A stretch of 64,000 nt of DNA from Agrypnia vestita. Lineage: Eukaryota; Arthropoda; Insecta; Trichoptera; Phryganeidae. Positions 57,800 through 64,000 of this stretch are shown here, piece by piece (the stretch's first letter is position 1; each line of letters starts with the position of its first letter). The stretch spans positions 1 through 64,000 of the forward strand of contig JADDOH010011097.1 of NCBI GenBank assembly GCA_016648135.1. The letters run 5' to 3'. The position numbers and the translations under genes are program-made. The notes under the pieces are model-generated. The model ran no database searches and was not told where the DNA came from. It worked only from the letters and a program-made list of their open reading frames with translations.

Positions 57800-57998
57800 T
57801 AAATTAAGTTAAATTAAAATAAATAGAGATGCGAACACGGAAACCGTGTCACATCAATATTCTTACTATTTTCAAACTAAGCTAAACGCTTGTGCTATGA
57901 AAATAGGACTAATTTGCTGGTCTGGAGCGAGGTTCGAACCCGCGACCTTTGGATCACGAGGCAAGAGTCCTACACAAGATCAACAAGCTATTCTTATT
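57800..57998 (-). mobile_element. SINE family 1, best-preserved minus-strand copy
   Basis: The minus strand starts AGCTTGTTGATCTTGTGTAG, then GACTCTTGCCTCGTGATCC. It has box B GGTCGCGGGTTCGAACC, body TTTTCATAGCACAAGCGTTT, and tail TGTGACACGGTTTCCGTGTT then CGCATCTCTATTTATTTT. The 74-residue plus frame is a shadow. Confidence 0.8.
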
Positions 57999-59266
57999 AC
58001 AACACTTTTACAACATTTTTTTACAACTGATCAGCGCGCGACTCGGGTTACACACAAGGTTCGTTATTAATTATTTTTATGTCCTGTGATTTTGTACGGG
58101 TTTACGGCTAGTAGATAGATTAGCCTTGATTAAAAATGCAATGTTATGATTTTCATTTTACCCTACAAACGGTCTTGTACATACATTTATATTTATTAGG
58201 TCGTACAACACAAATACACAAATATTCACTAACATTCCACTTGATACTCTGTAGATACATAATAACTACCTTATGAAAATAAATACTACTGACGAACTCG
58301 AAAAAATATTATAATTGTGTTCTATAACGCCACTCTGGGACAGGCGTAGCCTAGTAGAGTGGCATAATCCACAAATTAAACAAAACAAAAAAAATGTGTA
58401 ATTTATCTTATGTTTTATCTTATGTTTTATTGTTAAATTAGTATTAAGTATCTTTATTTGCAAACAAGGATTTTTTAAATAAATGAATAAATAAAAATTT
58501 GTCACCCAATAAATAGTATTGTAATAAGACAACACTCGTGCAATTGTTCAATCATTCAACCGTAGAACCAGTTCTTATGTAAAGATTCATACTTCAAAGT
58601 TCCTGCTATGGGAGAGGATGTTACCTGATCAATATTTATTTATTATCAGAACAACATCAAGTGGAACGACTGCTTTATGAATTCACATTAAAAAGAGTAA
58701 TTATAAGTAACCAATTAGTTTTGCTCAACCTATGCACGTTGATTTTATTATTATAATTTTCCCAAGTTTTGGTTTGCGTAATTTACTGAAAGCAATCAAC
58801 CTACTTTTTTAGTGCCTTTAAATATATGATTTACATCGGTATTTAGTAGATTTTCGTTTACCATGTGTGATATTCATTAACTCTCACTTCTACGGATGAA
58901 AGTCACCACAAAGCTGATACAACTGATTACCCTACATGCGTGTGAAACTCGGATTGCAGAAGAAAATCGCATTGCACATTTTAGAAAATAAGGTCCTACC
59001 CCTCCTTAAGACTTGCGGCCCACAAGATAACAACTAGGTAATGGAGAACGTTGAAGAACTGTGAACTTAAGCTGACTTCTCGAGTATTCCGAGAAATGTG
59101 AAAATACCAGTGTGCTGGGCGTGCCGTGTTTGGAATTATCTGTGCTGATATTTGTATGACGGAATCTTAAATAAGTGAAAATTTATACGGCCTCCACTTG
59201 GTACGCTGCATCTTTATTTTATGCTGCACTTCATATGGTAATACGTATGCTGTAACATCCAACAAT
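57999..59266. other. Unassigned AT-rich DNA
   Basis: No supported gene. Around 58890-59110 the sequence is less AT-rich and may be an unrecognisable LINE relic. A 13-bp tandem word TATCTTATGTTTT lies at about 58408-58433. Confidence 0.4.
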
Positions 59267-59839
59267 CGGCCGTATTCCTAAAATAGCAGCATTTGGATCT
59301 TAATATTGTTATCCCGACACTTAATAGATGAGAATAACGTCGTACTCAAATAAGGACATTTATATATTTTCACATTTTTCTCTCAAAGTAAATACCAGTA
59401 TTGGCGGTGTCCGGTGTCCGCAATGCCTTTGGAAAAGGGATTGATCTCTCCGGTACCTTCTTATCCAGGCGGTCTGATGTTAAATGTTTCGACTAAAATT
59501 ACATGAAATTAATACTAGTGATGTATTTAAAGCTTATACAAAAAAGATTACTTCATATGCACTTATTAATTTCTTCTCACGCAGCGTCCTGATGTAAAAT
59601 TATTACAAAATTGTCATTGTCGCGTTGGACTCGTATATATTTTGACGTTTAACTGATAACCGTCATGAATTTCTGTCTCACTCACTCTCTCTCTCTCTCT
59701 CTCTCTCTCAAGTAGAAACTGAAAAAATAAACATCGACGTGTACGTACATTTCGGTTATTTTATATTTTTATCCTCATCTATTAAGTGTTGAGATAACAA
59801 TCTTAAGATCCCAATATTGCTATTTTCAGAACACGGCCG
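59267..59839. mobile_element. TIR element with about 75-bp inverted ends
   Basis: The left end CGGCCGTATTCCTAAAATAG and the inverted right end CGGCCGTGTTCTGAAAATAG match. Both continue through GGATCTTAA-ATTGTTATC and ACACTTAATAGATGAG. The 573-bp element holds a (CT)n run at about 59682-59710 and no supported gene. Its tips resemble those of the foldback at 697-976. No target duplication was assigned. Confidence 0.75.
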
Positions 59840-59979
59840 AACGAAGGATGTTTTTAACATGGGTTCAATTTCAAAAGTTTTTCAAAAGCACTAAAGTAGT
59901 AAATACAATTAAATATCGTTCTCTTATGTTATAAACTTTATGTTTTATACCAAGTTATGAAGATAGTTTACTTTTAAAA

Positions 59980-60255
59980 AATGGGATGTTTTCGGTGGCT
60001 GTATCATATGAAGAGAATGTATGAACAACAAGCACCGAAGTCCCTGCTGAATTCAAGACCAATGGTTCGATGCAGCTCAGGAAGGCCAAAACTAACATGG
60101 AAAGACAATATTATGAAAGATACATCTGCCTTGGAGATCCTGAACTGGAGAGAGATGGCAGAGGACCAAGATCAATGGAGGAAAATCTCTTGAGGAGGCC
60201 AAGAGCGACAACCAGCGATTGTAGAGCCAACAGTGAAAATAATGATGAGTTGTTT
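59980..60255 (+). pseudogene. RTE-like LINE 3' end
   Basis: The plus frame reads MGCFRWLYHMKRMYEQQAPK, then SLLNSRPMVRCSSGRPKLTW, KDNIMKD and LEILNWREMAEDQDQWRKIS. This is the tail of RTE-like LINEs (LRW-GHV-RM ... GRP---W-D---D---L---NW-E-A-DR-QWR-I). It ends at AGTGAAAATAATGATGAG. The rest of the element is missing. Confidence 0.8.
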
Positions 60256-60409
60256 TATGCTCTTTATTGCTAATAGGATTTATAATTAATTTTGTTTGTA
60301 ATCCCTATTGCAACTGGTTTGAAAAATTATAATATTTTTCATAAGGGTGAAAAAAAAACTATAAAGAATATTTAATATTTTTAATATTTAAAGCATTAAC
60401 TTTGGGTCA

Positions 60410-60740
60410 GATATTTTAACAAAATGTTATTTATGTTAGTATATAACCACTAAAAATAACTTTTGTGTCTACCGGTTTCGAGACGTAACCCATCTCTTCG
60501 TCAGGATAACCACTATACTAGCATGTAATTATAGCTACAAACCATAACCATAGTACTATTTACACATCAACACCTTCATAAAATACTCTTCACATGCGTG
60601 TTACTCTAACTAAAGGTCAACATCTTGGCCTTTAGTTAATACTATAGTAGTGGTGTGTAAAACCAGTAGACAAAAAATAGTAATTTTTAGTGGTTATATT
60701 CGAGTACTATCATGAATAAAATTTTGTTATAAAGAATATT
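60410..60740. mobile_element. TIR element, 60.4-kb family
   Basis: Left AACAAAATGTTATTTATG, then AGTATATAACCACTAAAAAT and TTTTGTGTCTACCGGTTT pair with the inverted right end (AAAACCAGTAGACAAAAAAT, TTTTTAGTGGTTATATTCGA, then AATAAAATTTTGTTATAAAG). Inside lie a small hairpin CTAAAGG/CCTTTAG at about 60611-60637 and, on the minus strand, a CTGACGA...GAAAC motif (60475-60504). Non-coding. Confidence 0.75.
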
Positions 60741-61083
60741 GTTTTAAAATTTCCAAGCAAAAATAAGGATGTCTCAATCCCAATGGTGACATCTGTACTA
60801 GATTATAGGAATGACAATTTTATTTAACACTTTCATAAAATATTCTTCACATGCGTGTTACTCTAACTAAAGGTCAACATCTTGGCCTTTAGTTAATACT
60901 ATAGTAGTGGTGTGTAAAACCAGTAGACAAAAAAGTAATTTTTAGTGGTTATATTCGAGTACTATCATGAATAAAATTTTGTTATAAAGAATATTGTTTT
61001 AAAATTTCCAAGCAAAAATAAGGATATCTCATCTCATTCCCAATGGTACTACATCTGTACTAGTTTATAGGAATGACAATTTT
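60575..61083. repeat. Tandem duplication, about 255-bp unit
   Basis: The unit TTCATAAAATACTCTTCACA ... GGAATGACAATTTT at 60575-60830 is repeated at 60833-61083 with few differences (for example CAGTAGACAAAAAATAG versus CAGTAGACAAAAAAG). It starts within the centre of the TIR element, so the element's right half exists twice. Confidence 0.85.
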
Positions 61084-61174
61084 TTTCAGCCACAGGTGAC
61101 GGGGATAAAGATACAACACACATATGGAACGAGGTATGCATCTTAAATATATATAAAATACCCAAAAATTTGAT

Positions 61175-61385
61175 AGATGTGGTAGTCTATCATGGTTGGA
61201 ATTGGTGAACGTTACATTATGTAAAGCGATCACTTAATCCAGCCATACGACAAGTCTTTAGCCCTCTGGATACCCAAAAAAGACTTCCGTACCTACTTAC
61301 CCGTATAAAAAATAAATAATTAAAAAGTAGCTTCGTCTGTATGAGACATGTGTAATATAATTTGATAATAAACTAATCCTAATAA
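61175..61385. repeat. Family F arm, diverged
   Basis: CTATCATGGTTGGAATTGGT, GAACGTTACATTATGTAAAG, CGATCACTTAATCCAGCCAT, AAGACTTCCGTACCTACTTA and AGCTTCGTCTGTATGAGACA follow the right-arm word order of family F. No partner arm nearby. Confidence 0.6.
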
Positions 61386-61972
61386 CAAAATAAGAATTTT
61401 TTGCTAAAAAATTGTGTGCTCAAAAATTTAAAAATCTTTGATGTTCTTCATAGTGTTGGTTTTTAAAATTAATGGATTATCGTTTATACACACCACCATA
61501 CAAATGCTTGGCGAATAAAGTACTAAACTCATAAATAACATCTTGCATAAATGCGGGCGCACAGATTAAGTTGGCGTTCATTCAGTTCAATTCATTCAAA
61601 TTCCTAGAATCAGAGCAAGCAGTGAGATCGACCAAGTCCCATAACATATACAAGGCCCTCCCATATACCCCCCATACAAGCCACCAAATTTAGATCAAAG
61701 TTCAGCAAACCGCGACTCATTGAATTACACTACCATGAACGACTCCACCAATTCACGTTTTAAATAACGAAATATATTACTTTATCTACTATGTGCATTA
61801 TCTAGATATGAAAAAACGAAAAAATGAAAAAACTTTGTTTTAATAGTATAATACACCTAAGATAACTGTACAATAATAATATCTTAGAATTTTCAAACCG
61901 TGTATTGGAGACAGGCCTCACTTTTAAAAAATTAAAACGGCATCGAAATTTTACATACAAGTAATAGAGGCC
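61386..61972. other. Unassigned AT-rich DNA
   Basis: No supported feature. Confidence 0.45.
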
Positions 61973-62220
61973 TTAGGTTAGATAAGAATGTTCTTAGGTT
62001 TTCACGGCCACTCAGAATCTTCTGGTTTGGGTCTTCTGGGGTATTATGCCGTGTTATTACGACCTTTCTGGCCGACGTTTCGGATCCTATTGCAGGGTCC
62101 ATCATCATCCACATCCCTGATGATGGACACTGCAATGGGATCTGAATCGTTGGTCAGAAAGGTCGTAATAACACGGCATAATACCCCAGAAGGCCCAAAC
62201 CAGAAGATTAGGTTAGATAA
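61973..62220 (-). mobile_element. Family H foldback element, near full length, with 13-bp target duplication
   Basis: TTAGGTTAGATAA at 61973-61985 recurs at 62208-62220 and brackets 222 bp. On the minus strand the element runs from TCTTCTGGTTTGGGC through the two inverted blocks around CCATTGCAG and GGATCCGAAACG to the one-sided tail GAGTGGCCGTGAAAACCTAA then GAAC. Size and layout match the plus-strand copy at 7637-7859. The frames of 67-94 residues here come from the palindrome. Confidence 0.85.
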
Positions 62221-62734
62221 TTTAGAAATATTAGAAATCAAAAAATCCCTCAACACCAAATCATTCCATTAAATTTCAGGAATAATCCATTGTTTGATAT
62301 ATTCCCCATTTTAATGTTCCAATACCAAATTCTACTCCTCTCTCTCACCATAAATGAGACCACACCCCCTCCTAATACCTTGACTCTTTTTTACAAAATT
62401 TACAAAACCAAAAGTTTAACAAACTTCCATAAATTAAATTTTAACACAATTTTATTTATGGAAGTTATTGTACGTCCGTCCTGACGAAGATATAGTACGG
62501 TATCGAAACCATGAGACATTTAAAAACATATCAGTGTAGTTTATACGTAGATAGTTTTCACAAATTAATAAAAAAAACATTGCAGTTACGTTTTCGATAA
62601 GCTTAGAGCATTTTAAATCCAATCTATCTTTATTTTTAATCTTTGTTGATTTGAGTTTATTATTGTGATTATTATTTTGATTGCTTTCTTGTGTTTTTGT
62701 AAGGATGTCTCATTGTTTTTTATTTATTTTTTTA
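62221..62734. other. Unassigned AT-rich DNA
   Basis: Contains CCTGACGAAGATATAG then GGTATCGAAACC at 62480-62510, a third occurrence of the CTGANGA-N-stem-GAAAC motif. No gene supported. Confidence 0.4.
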
Positions 62735-63015
62735 ATGGTGCTATGCACCGTATGCACTTTTCTTCTTTTTCTTCTCCCCTTTGGTTCGGGGTCCTTGCGC
62801 CGCATAGAAGGTTCCAACTTTTTCTATCTTGGGCTTCGCTCTGCATGTCAGCCCAATTTAGTTGCAACATCGTTTCACAGCAGTCCTCTGTTTCTGCCAG
62901 CTCCTCCTAGGACGGCCCCTTGGTCTTCTGCCTCCTGGTCTTGCCTGGAATATCCGCTTTGTCAGTCTATCTGCCGGCATCCGCAAGATATGTCCTAGCC
63001 TGTGATTTCTCGATA
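62735..63015 (-). pseudogene. RTE-like LINE 3' end, minus strand
   Basis: The minus strand reads LGHILRMPADRLTKRIFQAR, then PGGRRPRGRPRRSWQK and, after a frame change, NWADMQSEAQDRKSW-like residues. It ends in a GGGGAGAAGAAAAAGAAGAA tail. This is the RTE-like C-terminus (YLGHV-RMP--RLTKRI-EARPGGRR-RGRPR-SW). The two plus-strand frames of 81 and 105 residues over it are shadows. Confidence 0.75.
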
Positions 63016-63169
63016 AATGTCATTAAGAGTTCCCCGTATGCACACACAAAAAAAAACATATTCCCTTCATCATGGTGATGAAGACTAACCCCACACAATT
63101 TTTTTTTTCTTTCAAAAGTTAAAAAATAGTTCTATTACCTCAGTATACATTCATTTAATTTATTTTAAG
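63016..63169. other. Unassigned short gap
   Basis: Nothing recognised. Confidence 0.4.
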
Positions 63170-63518
63170 AAATAAAAATTATGCATAATTTTCTTCCACA
63201 AATACCGTATATAACTCGGCAATTAAAAATTGAAAGCATTACAAAAATCGAAACACTTAAACTCATTCACAAACTAGCAAATGGCGAAATACAAGACGAA
63301 GACATAAAATTACACAAAATACACGATCACTACATCAACACTTCACTATAAAGGCTCAAAACTATCTCATAACACACACCAAAACAAAAACAGGACAATC
63401 GCGATTGATTTGCAATGGATTAAAACTATACAACGACCTACCACAACAGATCAAACAACTGACTACTGACAAATTCAAAACAGATGTGACAAAAATGCTA
63501 AAACTCGGCCAATTATAA
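63170..63518 (+). pseudogene. LINE (CR1/Jockey-like) C-terminal relic, frameshifted
   Basis: First frame: PQIPYITRQLKIESITKIET then LKLIHKLANGEIQDEDIKLH, ending at a stop near 63350. The second frame continues YLITHTKTKTGQSRLICNGL then KLYNDLPQQIKQLTTDKFKT and DVTKMLKLGQL with a stop at 63516-63518. The GLKLYN-LP--I--L----FK--L segment is the usual end of CR1/Jockey-type reverse transcriptase polyproteins. No single frame covers it because of the frameshift and stops. Confidence 0.65.
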
Positions 63519-64000
63519 AAAATGATTTTGTATCCAAATTATATTATTGTTATATTTCAACATGGATTCATGTAAAAAATATGAAATAATGTTTGTCAAC
63601 ATTTTTATTCAGAATTATAATTTTATATTCGTCCTCATATCTTTACGCCATCTTATCTGATATATCGTGTACATTAATTTAAATGGCGGTAAAAATGTTC
63701 CAAAGGCCTTGCGTGTGCGTGGTTTAATATAAAAACTGGCCCAGATGCGGATGACGCACTATCTCTCAAAAGGTGTTATATAAACGCGCACTTTTCTCAC
63801 GATGATTAGAATTACTTTTAATGTAAATAAACTATTTCAAATACCTGCCATGTGGTCGTGATTTACAAAGGTGGACGTTGGCAATAATTTATCTAGAAAA
63901 CGGTAAGCATAATTAAGTAAAAGTTTATGACTGTTTTCAAATGTGTAAGTGATTCTTTTATGGATATTTTATTATTTTAATGACGTTTGAAATCTTAAAA
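63519..64000. other. Unassigned end of window, possible LTR-like promoter segment
   Basis: GGTGTTATATAAACGCGCAC at about 63772-63791 followed by TGTAAATAAACTATTTC at about 63820 gives a TATA box and AATAAA about 45 bp apart, reminiscent of the compact U3-R of the other LTR-like elements. No termini were identified. Confidence 0.25.

Noticed and set aside
62665..62998. Plus-strand ORFs of 81 and 105 residues with signal-like starts
   Set aside because: They overlie minus-strand RTE-like LINE code, which explains the composition.
1..64000. CRISPR array, rRNA operon, bacterial genes or integrated virus genes
   Set aside because: No regularly spaced repeats, no conserved rRNA words, no ribosome-binding-site-led operons and no recognisable viral proteins seen on either strand.

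Overview
This is AT-rich, gene-poor animal DNA. It looks like an insect chromosome: it carries short insect-type TTAGG telomeric blocks, tRNA-derived SINEs, RTE-like LINE 3' ends, hAT and foldback elements, and a secreted structural-type protein with a split signal-peptide exon. Frequent TACCTAC/GTAGGTA words and a 'GCGCGACTTCGCACGCGTAGA ... ATTAGTATAGAT' type repeat would fit Lepidoptera, but the order is not settled by anything I can see. There is no bacterial or organellar signature, no rRNA or CRISPR, and no intact tRNA gene.

Only one convincing host gene is visible. It is a minus-strand large exon (16941-18347) encoding about 468 residues of a secreted, cysteine-free, Gln/Tyr/Pro-rich protein whose first coding exon lies upstream and is not firmly located. 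Three further short GC-rich or splice-flanked stretches (about 33448-33573, 39746-39979, 54453-54641) are possible exons at low confidence.

Most of what can be explained is mobile DNA. 0-10 kb: foldback element, LINE reverse-transcriptase scrap, SINE, two RTE-like LINE 3' ends, and an LTR-like element split by a 1.27-kb LINE-family insertion that itself holds a 223-bp foldback element. 10-20 kb: small inverted-repeat elements, an RTE-like 3' end and the gene. 20-30 kb: two large foldback elements of one family, a TIR element containing a zinc-finger-like reading frame, and a short copy of the same LINE family. 30-45 kb: LTR-like element, LINE fragments, SINEs and foldbacks. 45.5-48.1 kb: a hAT element with perfect 8-bp target duplications and very GC-rich ends, interrupted by an R1-like LINE. 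48-64 kb: LTR-like and SINE debris, several LINE 3' ends, two more 'H' foldbacks and a tandemly duplicated TIR element.

The most unusual signal is that two foldback families (H and F) are bordered by direct repeats of 12-13 bp, unlike the fixed short duplications of ordinary MITEs. H, and two other loci, share a motif CTGANGA-N-stem-GAAAC resembling a hammerhead ribozyme core with one extra base. All family names, alignments and boundaries here come from reading by eye; no database search was possible.
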